Origin: Phocaeicola_A sp045545095
Lineage (GTDB): Bacteria > Bacteroidota > Bacteroidia > Bacteroidales > Bacteroidaceae
DNA: 64,000 nt
Direction: 5' to 3'
NCBI GenBank assembly: GCA_045545095.1
Contig: JAZQAG010000007.1
Location: forward strand, 35,819-99,818
The notes beneath the pieces were generated by a model. That model ran no database searches. It worked only from the letters and a program-made list of their open reading frames with translations, and was not told the DNA's origin. This document shows positions 34,989-43,904 of the stretch, one piece after another. How positions within the stretch are numbered: position 1 is the stretch's first letter; each line of letters starts with the position of its first letter. The translations under genes were made by a program, and so were the position numbers.

Positions 34989-35888
34989 TTACACCTTTGG
35001 CAGTTCCAACCATTCGCCGACTTTGTAGTCCCACTCGTCTGGATGAAAGGGAACATTGCCGGAGAAGTGGAAGAAGGTCAGTTCACCAAAATAGATTTGG
35101 CCGTTGATGTCATAGAGGTCAACCCGTACGTGAGGAAAACCTTTACCCAGAATCTCAGAGAGTTCTATCATTTTTTCAAACCCTGCAGGTTTCTTGATTT
35201 CCTTGTTAGCCCAAGGATGTCCTTGTCTGAAAGGCAGATGGTTGAATTCTTCATCAAAGAAGTCAAATTTCACATCACCTATATTACGGTCTGTTGCGAC
35301 AAACAACATTCTGCATTTTCCATTAAAGCAGAAAAACTTATAATCCTTCAGTTCTGTGCCTGACTCATCCACCATGAACTTTTCTGCAATGATTCTTGGA
35401 GGAACATCCTTATACGGGTATTCCCGATGTTCAAGGAAATAGTTATTCCTCAAACTTTTGTTTAGTTTCCTTTTAGCTGCAACTCTATCAAATTCTTTTT
35501 TGTCAGGACACACTACCACTCCGCCTGAATCATGAGTAGTCTTTAATACGAACCGCTCGGGTAACTTGTTGAAATCAATATCCTCAAACCGTTCCCATAC
35601 GCCAAGCGTAGGAATGATATATTGGTCTCCAAGGATTTCCCGTACATACTCCTTAGCCTCATATTTATCTACCAATCTGGCATATTCCGGATGAATATCA
35701 TTCAGTTTCAGCCATTGCAACTTTTCGTTATACGCTTTGGGATTTTTCAAATTTGGAAATCTTCCCATACCAGAAAAATACTCCCATTTGATGAAAGTTT
35801 CATCATTCATATACGGGGAGAAAACTCTGCGAAGTATCACCCCACCAGCCCACAAAGGGTTCTTGATGGCTTTTATTAGTTTGTTCAT
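34989..35888 (-). CDS. TupA-like ATP-grasp protein
   Basis: 299 residues. The features are those of the TupA ATP-grasp group: NLKNPKAYNEKLQWLKLNDI, VDKYEAKEYVREILGDQYII, LPERFVLKTTHDSGGVVVC, AEKFMVDESGTELKDYKFFC and a late HVRVDLYDINGQIYFGELTF. TupA was first linked to teichuronopeptide synthesis, where an amino acid is joined to a uronic acid polymer by ATP-dependent ligation. A similar amide or ester transfer to the sugar repeat is the natural guess here. It lies downstream of two further ATP-grasp genes and upstream of a GT4 gene. Confidence 0.85.
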   Translation of the reverse strand: MNKLIKAIKNPLWAGGVILRRVFSPYMNDETFIKWEYFSGMGRFPNLKNPKAYNEKLQWLKLNDIHPEYARLVDKYEAKEYVREILGDQYIIPTLGVWERFEDIDFNKLPERFVLKTTHDSGGVVVCPDKKEFDRVAAKRKLNKSLRNNYFLEHREYPYKDVPPRIIAEKFMVDESGTELKDYKFFCFNGKCRMLFVATDRNIGDVKFDFFDEEFNHLPFRQGHPWANKEIKKPAGFEKMIELSEILGKGFPHVRVDLYDINGQIYFGELTFFHFSGNVPFHPDEWDYKVGEWLELPKV

Positions 35889-36024
35889 TTCAATGATACA
35901 CTACTTTAGCTAAAAAAACTGTCAGATTATTTATAAAGGCCATAAATCACCAAATCTTTTTAAATTAACAAACGTTCATGAAAACAACCTTAAAATTTCA
36001 ATCTAACGTAATATGATATCTTTA

Positions 36025-37164
36025 CTATTGACCTAAATATAGAACTCTTTCTCTTGTTTTTAATTTCTCGCAACAATATTCAATTATCTCATCAGTATAT
36101 TCGCCCCATGCAGAAGATAGAGTAAACTGGAAAATGCTTGGATTATAACCTTCAATATTAAACTCAAGCATTGCGGGTTTTCCATTTATATCTAATACGA
36201 TATCTAAGGCCAAGAGTCTATGATGTGGTATATATTGTCCAACAGATTTAGCAAATTCCAAAATCTTATCCCAATGAGGAATTTGGAAATGATTTGCAGA
36301 GAAATCTATTCCATTGTGAACAGTTCTGATTCTCGCATCTTGATCTCTTACGGATTTATCCAAAATTCCCGTATCTTTCTGAATACCAATGTATGAACCT
36401 CCTTGTCCCAAATTATCAACGACGTTTCCGTCTCTTCCCATTCGCATTATAGCACTTGTAACATGACATTGTTCATCTCTAACCGAACGATAAAGAGTTA
36501 AGCGTATCGTATTGACAGATGTTCTACAAAATTGTTCAAGATAAGAATGTTGTACGAAACCCTCCTGAATTATTATGTTGTCCCCTGCTACTTTTTGCAA
36601 ATATTCAGAAGTTAGCATTTGTCCTGATTTAACATTCTTATACCTTCCATTTGTCTTAACAAACTTTTGCACACCAATACCAGACATACCATCAATCGAA
36701 GGCTTTAACATAACATAATCTGTCTCTGTGTCTCTTAATCGTTCATTCAACCAATCACTAGTCAACACTACACGAGAATAATTTTTATCGAAGAAACGAC
36801 CTTGCATTTTTCGCAATATCGTCTTTGGGAAATATCCTTGAGGAAATAACCTGTCAAAAGCATTTTTATCTGCATAATATCCTGCGAAACGATATGGGCA
36901 TAACACCAATTCTACAATATTATGGCAAAGATTTTGAGGCACTATATTTATATCAGGGCCAATATAATTGGTGTATAATCTATAATAGCATCTATCAGGT
37001 TTGCCAAGCACACCCCATTTCTTCACCCATTCCTCTTCTCCTTCTGCTCTAATATTTTTCAGTTCATTTACCTTCATTATACGTCTGAATTCCTTACCAT
37101 ATCTGTATGTATTCAAACAGTCTAATGCTTTTATGATATATCGCTTGACTACTTTTAGTTTCAT
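36025..37164 (-). CDS. Sugar-transfer-associated ATP-grasp protein, copy 1
   Basis: 379 residues. The ATP-grasp fold is shown by DYVMLKPSIDGMSGIGVQKF (lysine and glycine-rich loop), IIQEGFVQH, TSVNTIRLTLYRSVRDE and the metal-binding end HHRLLALDIVLDINGK with MLEFNIEGYNPS. It is clearly paralogous to the gene 3 bp upstream, sharing YADKN-FD-L, PKTILRKM-G, IPHHRLLALD and GEYTDEIIEYC. ATP-grasp enzymes join a carboxylate to an amine or thiol through an acyl phosphate. In a capsule locus this suggests addition of an amino-acid or hydroxy-acid group to the glycan. Confidence 0.85.
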   Translation of the reverse strand: MKLKVVKRYIIKALDCLNTYRYGKEFRRIMKVNELKNIRAEGEEEWVKKWGVLGKPDRCYYRLYTNYIGPDINIVPQNLCHNIVELVLCPYRFAGYYADKNAFDRLFPQGYFPKTILRKMQGRFFDKNYSRVVLTSDWLNERLRDTETDYVMLKPSIDGMSGIGVQKFVKTNGRYKNVKSGQMLTSEYLQKVAGDNIIIQEGFVQHSYLEQFCRTSVNTIRLTLYRSVRDEQCHVTSAIMRMGRDGNVVDNLGQGGSYIGIQKDTGILDKSVRDQDARIRTVHNGIDFSANHFQIPHWDKILEFAKSVGQYIPHHRLLALDIVLDINGKPAMLEFNIEGYNPSIFQFTLSSAWGEYTDEIIEYCCEKLKTRERVLYLGQ

Positions 37165-37167
37165 ACT

Positions 37168-38298
37168 TTATATATATTGTGCAAATTCCACTTCATTCAA
37201 ATGCTCTCTGCAATATTCTATAATTTCATCAGTATATTCTCCAAATGCACTACTTGATGTAAATTGGAACAACCACATACTATAATATTCACAGTTAAAT
37301 TCTATAACTTTGGGATTGCCCTTTTCATCGAGCATCAAGTCAAGAGCCAACAAACGATGATGAGGAATGCATTTTCCAATTTCTTTTGCAAATTCAACAA
37401 TTCTATCCCAATAAGGAATTTGGTACTGTTTTGTAAAGTCAATACCATTGAATTCGGTTATAACTGTTCCATACTGGTTTAAGACTTTTTTATCCAATGT
37501 TCCATCAGGTAAAATACCTACAAAACAACCACCTGCATGAGCATTATCAACTACACTTCCTTTCCCACCGATTCTGATAATGGCACTTGGCACATGAAAC
37601 AAATCGTCTTTTATTGAACGATATAGTGTCAACCGCAATGTGTTTATCGAAGTAGGATTAAATTGGCTGATATAGTCAAACTGTTTTACACATTCTTGAA
37701 TTATAAAATCTTTACCATAAAATCTATCTAAATAATCCTTTGACAGAGTCATTTTTTCATCATGAGAAATCCAAGTATTGTTATCAGTTCTTTTAAATAA
37801 CATGACCCCTACACCAGAACTGCTATCTACTGATGGTTTTATTATAATCTTATCTACACCACTTTCATTCAGTATTGTTTTAAGTTTACTTTCGTCCAGT
37901 TCTAATAACTTATACTCATCAGAATAGAAAAATCCATTCATCTTGCGAAGAATAGTTTTAGGCAAGCTATTCGCTGGAAGTAATTTATCGAACATATTTT
38001 TGTCTGCATAAAACTTCGCATATCGCATCGGATTCAAGATATTCTCTATCACATCGTGGCAAATATCTTCTGGCACAATATTAACATCACTACCTATATA
38101 TTTTGAAAACAGCCGATAATAAATCGGATTTGGTCTTATCCCCAACCCTTTCCATTTTTTTTCCCAGTCACCTTCACTCTCGACCTCTTGATTAGAAATT
38201 CCATTCATTTTATAAAGCATCTTATAATACTTCAACTGCTTACATGAATGAAACTTCATCAATAATGTCCTTATTACTTGCTTGATTTTATGTTTCAT
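37168..38298 (-). CDS. Sugar-transfer-associated ATP-grasp protein, copy 2
   Basis: 376 residues, tandem paralogue of the gene at 36025-37164. Conserved parts: DKIIIKPSVDSSSGVGVMLF (phosphate loop), FIIQECVKQ, TSINTLRLTLYRSIKDD, DNAHAGGCFVGILPDG and IPHHRLLALDLMLDEKGN with VIEFNCEYY as metal-binding end. The ATP and metal sites look intact in both copies, so neither is an obvious decayed duplicate. Differences cluster in the substrate half, consistent with two related but distinct acceptor or donor groups. It lies 26 bp downstream of a GT4 gene. Confidence 0.85.
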   Translation of the reverse strand: MKHKIKQVIRTLLMKFHSCKQLKYYKMLYKMNGISNQEVESEGDWEKKWKGLGIRPNPIYYRLFSKYIGSDVNIVPEDICHDVIENILNPMRYAKFYADKNMFDKLLPANSLPKTILRKMNGFFYSDEYKLLELDESKLKTILNESGVDKIIIKPSVDSSSGVGVMLFKRTDNNTWISHDEKMTLSKDYLDRFYGKDFIIQECVKQFDYISQFNPTSINTLRLTLYRSIKDDLFHVPSAIIRIGGKGSVVDNAHAGGCFVGILPDGTLDKKVLNQYGTVITEFNGIDFTKQYQIPYWDRIVEFAKEIGKCIPHHRLLALDLMLDEKGNPKVIEFNCEYYSMWLFQFTSSSAFGEYTDEIIEYCREHLNEVEFAQYI

Positions 38299-38324
38299 AT
38301 TTTCATGATAAATTGTAGAAATAA

Positions 38325-39383
38325 TTAATTAATTATATTTGAGTAAAGTTCTATATATTCATTTGCCGTTCTTTTCACACTATAAAATTCTTCTGCTCGT
38401 TTTAATGCTTTAGTTGCTACATTTTCAAGTTGAATAGCATCCATAAACATTATTTCTTTTATTTTATTAGCTAATTCTATTGTATTTTCATTTTCGAAAT
38501 AAAATCCATAATTACCTTTTTCTATAATCTCCATAGGACCTTCTTGACCAGATACTAATACTGGAACTTTTGCCGCCATTGCTTCAACAACCGTTAATCC
38601 AAAGCCTTCAATTCTAGAAGGCTGAATGAATAAATCATAATCCTTCAATGTTTCTTGTATATATTGTGGCTGCCGAGCTCCTAAAAAAGTAAAATAATCA
38701 TCTAAGCAATATTTGTGAATCATCATTCTAAGTTTCTTTTCATCATTTCCGGTTCCTATAAAATAGATATGAAAATTTGTTACACCAACATTTACTAAGT
38801 GCTTACAAGCTTGTATCGTTATATCATGCCCTTTTTTATAACAATCCAACCTACCTAATTGGATTATTTTAAACACATTGTTATTAGGGTATCTAATTTT
38901 ATTATTCCGTTTCATGAAGGAATTTGTTTGAATTCCATTAGCTATTACAACTGAATCAAAACCAAATTTCTTTAAATCCAAACATACTGATTCTGAAATA
39001 GAAACAATTTTCTTATACTGCTGAATAATGTTTTTAGGTTTTTTTACAGGGGTATCATGAAAAGTAAGTATAGTATTGGTTCGTTTATAACTTACAATGT
39101 ATTTTTTTATATTGAGATGGTGCGAATGAATTACATCAGGATTTATTTTCCATATCAAATAATTCATTTTAATAATATACCATGGATTCCTACTTCCTAC
39201 AGGACGACCGATTTTCACAAATTTTACCCGTTGATCCAATAAATCAAGTAAAGTTTGATCATAAAAATCATTTATGCAAATTATATAAATATCGGAATGA
39301 TTTACTTGTTCATTGGCAATATTTACTAACATAGTCTCTATGCCTCCGTATTTCATAGAGAAAAGGACATGGAGAATTTTCAT
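38325..39383 (-). CDS. Glycosyltransferase family 4
   Basis: 352 residues beginning MKILHVLFSMKYGGIETMLV. Donor domain: FKIIQLGRLDCYKKGHDITI, FTFLGARQPQYIQETLKDYD and QPSRIEGFGLTVVEAMAAKV with both conserved glutamates. It is a GT-B retaining enzyme for repeat-unit assembly. It lies 9 bp downstream of the GT2 gene, so it is co-transcribed. The sequence is strongly AT-rich. Confidence 0.9.
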   Translation of the reverse strand: MKILHVLFSMKYGGIETMLVNIANEQVNHSDIYIICINDFYDQTLLDLLDQRVKFVKIGRPVGSRNPWYIIKMNYLIWKINPDVIHSHHLNIKKYIVSYKRTNTILTFHDTPVKKPKNIIQQYKKIVSISESVCLDLKKFGFDSVVIANGIQTNSFMKRNNKIRYPNNNVFKIIQLGRLDCYKKGHDITIQACKHLVNVGVTNFHIYFIGTGNDEKKLRMMIHKYCLDDYFTFLGARQPQYIQETLKDYDLFIQPSRIEGFGLTVVEAMAAKVPVLVSGQEGPMEIIEKGNYGFYFENENTIELANKIKEIMFMDAIQLENVATKALKRAEEFYSVKRTANEYIELYSNIIN

Positions 39384-39392
39384 AATTCGAAA

Positions 39393-40208
39393 TCAATTAT
39401 TATTAACTGTTTCATTCAACTCATATACTTTATAATTCTTCTCTATACGTTTTCGAGTAACTTCAATCCGTTTCTGTTTACTCATCAAGTGATTTTTTAT
39501 CCAACGTTTAATATCCCAAGAAAAGAATTTTAATTCTTGTTTAAGACGAAATAGCCAATCATTTTCTTTTCTCCATATACGCAGATTCTCTCGATAGGAA
39601 CGACGAAAATTAACATTACTCGTTCCTGAGACATCAAAGTTCGCTACACACAAAGGTATATATTGAAATTTTACCCTATCACGAAAATGAGCTTTATAAA
39701 AGAAATCATAATCTCCTGATGAACGAAAACTAACATCAAAAAGATGCGCCTTGTGATAATCAAGCCGAGTGAAAGTTGCTTGATGCCTGACTATCATTCT
39801 ATTTTTCATCATTTCCAATGGGATTGGCGTTGAAAGATACTTGAAATGTTCTCCTATTGACATAACATCACCATGTGCAATAATCGTATCTTCTTGGATT
39901 TGCGGAATAAAACGCTCAAGCACCGTTTCATTATAGAAACCATCACCAGCATTCATGAATATTACATAATTTCCTGTACATGCACGTAACCCTTTGTTCA
40001 TGGCATCATAAATACCTTTATCCGGTTCTGAACTGATATAGTCAATCTTCTCTCTATACCTACTAACAATCTTCATTGTAGCGTCTTTGCTTGCACCATC
40101 GATGATAATATATTCCATATTGCCATACGTCTGATTCAAAACACTACGTATGGTGTTTTCTATTACAGCCTCACTATTGAAGCAAATGGTTACTATTGAG
40201 ATTTTCAT
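39393..40208 (-). CDS. Glycosyltransferase family 2
   Basis: 271 residues with the GT-A signatures MKISIVTICFNSEAVIENTI, MEYIIIDGASKDAT, DKGIYDAMNKGLRACTGNYV and the DxD-equivalent FMNAGDGF. Later come RHQATFTRLDYH and FRSSGDYDFFYK. It is an inverting sugar transferase on the cytoplasmic face. The first 35 bp overlap the end of the Wzy gene, indicating coupled translation. The basic C-terminus (KRWIKNHLMSKQKRIEVTRK) may touch the membrane. Confidence 0.92.
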   Translation of the reverse strand: MKISIVTICFNSEAVIENTIRSVLNQTYGNMEYIIIDGASKDATMKIVSRYREKIDYISSEPDKGIYDAMNKGLRACTGNYVIFMNAGDGFYNETVLERFIPQIQEDTIIAHGDVMSIGEHFKYLSTPIPLEMMKNRMIVRHQATFTRLDYHKAHLFDVSFRSSGDYDFFYKAHFRDRVKFQYIPLCVANFDVSGTSNVNFRRSYRENLRIWRKENDWLFRLKQELKFFSWDIKRWIKNHLMSKQKRIEVTRKRIEKNYKVYELNETVNNN

Positions 40209-41526
40209 TTTTACGTCTTTTATAAAATGAACAAGTGACAGTTGTCATAGACAGATAAATTAGCAATAAATACAATTTTGTGATAGAGTCAAATACTCCA
40301 CCAAAAAAAGATCCACTGACCTGCATAATCGCGATCAATGCTCCTGTAAGAAATAAAGAGTCTTTAATTCGAGTCATATTGCATATTCCTATTTTAACCC
40401 AATAAAAATAAAGAAGCGAAAAAAGAAAGACGCCTAAAAAGCCATACCTCAACAATAAGGGTACCCATGTGATATCACCGGACTCAATCATACAACGCCC
40501 GTATTTAAATGACTTATTCACTGTACCAATTAAAAAATAGAACTTATTAGATGGACTTTCTTCATGGATACATCCTACTCCTAATGGCATGGATGAGGGA
40601 TTATCTACTAAATAACCCCATCGTTCCATAAGCATTCCTATTCTAAACGAAAAATTGCCTGATTCTGAATCTATCTGTCTAAAATCCTTAGTAAACAAGA
40701 CATTTTCAATATCCTCCATGGTAGAATTCCGACTTTGTTTGTCACGTTTCTCAAATATTGGTTGAATAAAAATTGAGAAAAAAATAAAACCTAGAGTAAG
40801 ATACACCACAGACTTTATCTTGCGTTGCATTAAAAGATAAATTACTACAGCAACAGCCAAGCCAATCAACAAACTTCGTGTCATTCCCAATATTAACATT
40901 ACTCCAAAAAAAGATACAACAAAGATTTTTCTTCCAATAGAGACATTAGATTTAAAAAAATAATATATGATAAACACATGAGCCAAAATTGGATAATTCA
41001 TATAACGTGAAGTTTCAGCAAGAGTTTCTGCTTCATCAACTCGACCTACCAGAAGGTTGAAACCTATTAACTGCAAATAGAAGAATACCCCTTGTATCAA
41101 ACTTAAGAAAAAAACTACTTTAAAAAACTTTCGAAATACATCAGGATGCAATTTGCGAAGATAAAAATATAGCAACATCAATGATTGGATACGTACAACC
41201 CGAAGGGCATTAGCAAAAGTGTCAATGCCGAAAATAACAGTACGCAAAAATTCAAATAACAAAAAACATAATATGATCAATACTATTTGGGCTATCCGAT
41301 CGCCTTTAACTTTAAAATACTGTTTATTATTAAAAAATCCCCTTAACGTAATATAATAAGTTGGTAATAAAACAAAGTCCGCCGGCTTCATTATGAAATA
41401 TTCAGAGTTAACAAATGCAAAACAATTGGTCACAAGTGCCAACATACAAACCAACATTTCTGCCGGTCTTCTTTTTTCATAAAAATAGAACGTTAAAAGG
41501 AATATTATAATTGGGATAAGAGTCAT
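40174..41526 (-). CDS. Wzy-type polysaccharide polymerase
   Basis: 450 residues with about 11 membrane spans and one large extracytoplasmic loop (about 255-365), the layout of O-antigen/capsule polymerases. Local features: FLRTVIFGIDTFANALRVVR, the arginine-containing GMTRSLLIGLAVAV, and a loop with GNFSFRIGMLMERWGYL and PLGVGCIHEE. It would join repeat units on the periplasmic side after flipping by the Wzx protein encoded upstream. The call rests on topology and locus, as is usual for this very divergent family. Confidence 0.82.
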   Translation of the reverse strand: MTLIPIIIFLLTFYFYEKRRPAEMLVCMLALVTNCFAFVNSEYFIMKPADFVLLPTYYITLRGFFNNKQYFKVKGDRIAQIVLIILCFLLFEFLRTVIFGIDTFANALRVVRIQSLMLLYFYLRKLHPDVFRKFFKVVFFLSLIQGVFFYLQLIGFNLLVGRVDEAETLAETSRYMNYPILAHVFIIYYFFKSNVSIGRKIFVVSFFGVMLILGMTRSLLIGLAVAVVIYLLMQRKIKSVVYLTLGFIFFSIFIQPIFEKRDKQSRNSTMEDIENVLFTKDFRQIDSESGNFSFRIGMLMERWGYLVDNPSSMPLGVGCIHEESPSNKFYFLIGTVNKSFKYGRCMIESGDITWVPLLLRYGFLGVFLFSLLYFYWVKIGICNMTRIKDSLFLTGALIAIMQVSGSFFGGVFDSITKLYLLLIYLSMTTVTCSFYKRRKNENLNSNHLLQ

Positions 41527-41552
41527 TTCTTTCTGATTTTGTTAAAGTATTG

Positions 41553-41651
41553 TCATTTGAATGATATGTAATGCAAACGTCCCCCAATGACATCCCTATA
41601 GAAGAAACGATGCAAATTGAGTCCACCAGCTAATAAAATCACCGCAACCAT
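41553..41651 (-). pseudogene. Short remnant-like ORF (32 codons) between Wzy and acyltransferase
   Basis: An in-frame stretch MVAVILLAGGLNLHRFFYRD followed by VIGGRLHYISFK and a stop looks like the conserved C-terminus of a larger envelope or transferase protein, without the rest. The surrounding 220 bp is AT-rich with no other frame. It may be the tail of a lost gene or a real small protein. No ribosome site is obvious. Confidence 0.25.
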
Positions 41652-41746
41652 ATAATATAATTTGAATGTCTCAAATTATTAAAAAAATATTTTATTATTG
41701 AAATCATGCTATTCTAATATCTTAACAATAAAATATTAATGTTTAT

Positions 41747-42457
41747 TTAAAAGACTATCTCAGGTTTGTCATCCTCCACATCTCTCCAAACATCCTTTAC
41801 TTTAATCTGTACTGGGTTTCCAGCCACCATTATATGGCTAGGCCAGTCGCTGATATCCTTGTTAAGAAACGAGCCTGCCCCAATAACGCAATAGTCGGGT
41901 GTCTTTGCTCCAGGGAATACAGTACATTTAGTTCCAAGCCAATTATTCTTTCCGAATACAATCTCACCATAACCTTTTCCTTTCAACTTGCCGTCCAATC
42001 CTTTAATTCTATGAAACGAAGTATCCATTAAAAGTGTTTCCCAACCAATACGCGCATTCTCTGCAATTTTAATACTGTATACACATACAATTTTTGTTGC
42101 TGCATTAGTTACAAAATTGTCACCTAGATCTAAGACACCTTTCCTGCCTATGCATATCGAACAATTATTGCCGAACCTAATTTTTCCACGAAATATGATT
42201 TTTCCAGCATTTTCCCATGATACTCCGTTGTTTGGATAAATGCCTACAATGTCATGGCCTAATTGAATCATTCCGGTTCTTACATTTTCAGATTCTATGG
42301 AAACCTCTCCTTTTACTTTTTTTAATCTTACATTGTAGCAGAAAATGGGCATTTGCACTGCCTGTTTGAATGGCAAGTAGTAGAAATTAAACCAAATAGT
42401 TTTTGGCAACGATAGGGGATGTTTTATACAGAATGATACAAATGATTTCCAATCCAT
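41747..42457 (-). CDS. Left-handed beta-helix (hexapeptide) acyltransferase
   Basis: 236 residues. Hexapeptide coils are visible in GNNCSICIGRKGVLDLGDNF, NARIGWETLLMDTSFH and FGKNNWLGTKCTVFPGAKTP, ending with IGAGSFLNKDI and HIMVAGNPVQI, the usual last coils of sugar O-acetyltransferases. The N-terminus (LPKTIWFNFYYLPFKQAVQM) is shared with the other acyltransferase of this locus. It probably acetylates a sugar of the repeat unit. It lies 7 bp downstream of Wzx. Confidence 0.88.
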   Translation of the reverse strand: MDWKSFVSFCIKHPLSLPKTIWFNFYYLPFKQAVQMPIFCYNVRLKKVKGEVSIESENVRTGMIQLGHDIVGIYPNNGVSWENAGKIIFRGKIRFGNNCSICIGRKGVLDLGDNFVTNAATKIVCVYSIKIAENARIGWETLLMDTSFHRIKGLDGKLKGKGYGEIVFGKNNWLGTKCTVFPGAKTPDYCVIGAGSFLNKDISDWPSHIMVAGNPVQIKVKDVWRDVEDDKPEIVF

Positions 42458-42464
42458 AATTATA

Positions 42465-43904
42465 TTATTTTTTTATGAATGATTTTAACAGTTGTAACAA
42501 ATTTCTAAATTCAGTTTGCTTTCCAAACAGTAACAGACCTGATATCAAGCAAATTATGCAAGACAATGTAATTCTTGCCAATATATGTAACGATGGTAAA
42601 AGATATGCAATAAGATTAGCCAAAACAATCATTACTACTAATCTTACAAATATGGGGATAGTATCTTTAAGTTGTTCCTTCACAGAATAATTTATGGGTT
42701 TTCCACAATAGTAAAGATTTAGGAAAAGCAATACAAATGAATAAAATGAAAGTCCAAAAACAAAAATTTCCACATCGAAGTTCATTGTTATTGCAAGAAT
42801 AACAATCATAATGCTTCGTCTTATAATCTCTAGCTTAAGTATATTCTTTGATTCCCCTTTAACAAGAAGTATGTTCTGATTAATGCTGTGCAATGGATAA
42901 AAGATTCCGTTTATTCCCATCAATAACAGATACGTTCCAGCAGTGCGCCAAATAGAATTACCCATACATAATTCAAAGAAATCCTGTGCGCAACCTAAAA
43001 TCATTGCCATTACAAAACCAACTATTACAAGTGTTACGGATATTATCTTCTTATAACCTTCCCTAATGTCCCCCTTCTCGTTATTTATACGCGAAAGAAT
43101 GGGATATGTGACTGATTGCACAACTTGTGTAGTTGTTTGAGACCCCAAATCGCTTATTTTTTTTGCCTGTGAATAATATCCAAGTTCCATTGCTGAGTAT
43201 GTTTTACCGATTACAAGCGAATATATATTGTTGAATAAAGTTCCGATAAAGCCAGACAGAAGAAGGTTCTTCGAAAATTTAAAGTATTTTTTGAATGACT
43301 CCTTCGAGAATTCAAATGTTGGTACAAAATCTGATGTAAACCATAAAAGTAAACAACGAATTGTTGATGTCATCATAACCTGTAGAACCAGTGCCCAGAC
43401 GTTTCTGTAGATGTAAGCTAAGTATATTGCTATAACTGCTGATATGAAAGAGGATAAAAAAGATATTATGAAAATCTTTTTGAATTTTACATCTTTTTGT
43501 AACTTCGTCATTTGTACAAGTGATAATGCATGGATCGGCAATATAAGGTAAGCCACTTTACAGATGTCACTAAGCACCGGTTGTTCATAAATATCAGCGA
43601 TTAGGCCGGATAAGGAATATAGTAGCACATACATTACCAATGATACACCGATATTGAAATATAGGATAGTAGAATAATCAGTACGTGTTACATCTCTTTC
43701 CCTAATAAGTGCCTGACCGAACCCTGAATATATAATAACATCGGCAAATGCTGAAAATATAAGTACAATACCCAATATTCCATAATCGGCAGGTGTGAGG
43801 AATCTTGCCATTACAAAAGTACATATCAACTGAGTCCCTGAAACTGAAATCATTTCAAGGTATTTCCATATAACATTCTTTGCTATTTGTTTGCCTGTAC
43901 TCAT
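42465..43904 (-). CDS. Wzx/WzxC-type lipid-linked oligosaccharide flippase
   Basis: 479 residues, 12-14 membrane spans. It begins MSTGKQIAKNVIWKYLEM and continues with LTPADYGILGIVLIFSAFAD and FGQALIRERDVTRTDYSTIL. The family stretch GYYSQAKKISDLGSQTTTQV also appears. These are WzxC-like exporter marks of the MOP superfamily. It turns completed repeat units to the periplasmic side for Wzy. The start ATG directly follows the stop codon of the upstream acyltransferase (TAA-ATG, no gap). Confidence 0.92.
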   Translation of the reverse strand: MSTGKQIAKNVIWKYLEMISVSGTQLICTFVMARFLTPADYGILGIVLIFSAFADVIIYSGFGQALIRERDVTRTDYSTILYFNIGVSLVMYVLLYSLSGLIADIYEQPVLSDICKVAYLILPIHALSLVQMTKLQKDVKFKKIFIISFLSSFISAVIAIYLAYIYRNVWALVLQVMMTSTIRCLLLWFTSDFVPTFEFSKESFKKYFKFSKNLLLSGFIGTLFNNIYSLVIGKTYSAMELGYYSQAKKISDLGSQTTTQVVQSVTYPILSRINNEKGDIREGYKKIISVTLVIVGFVMAMILGCAQDFFELCMGNSIWRTAGTYLLLMGINGIFYPLHSINQNILLVKGESKNILKLEIIRRSIMIVILAITMNFDVEIFVFGLSFYSFVLLFLNLYYCGKPINYSVKEQLKDTIPIFVRLVVMIVLANLIAYLLPSLHILARITLSCIICLISGLLLFGKQTEFRNLLQLLKSFIKK

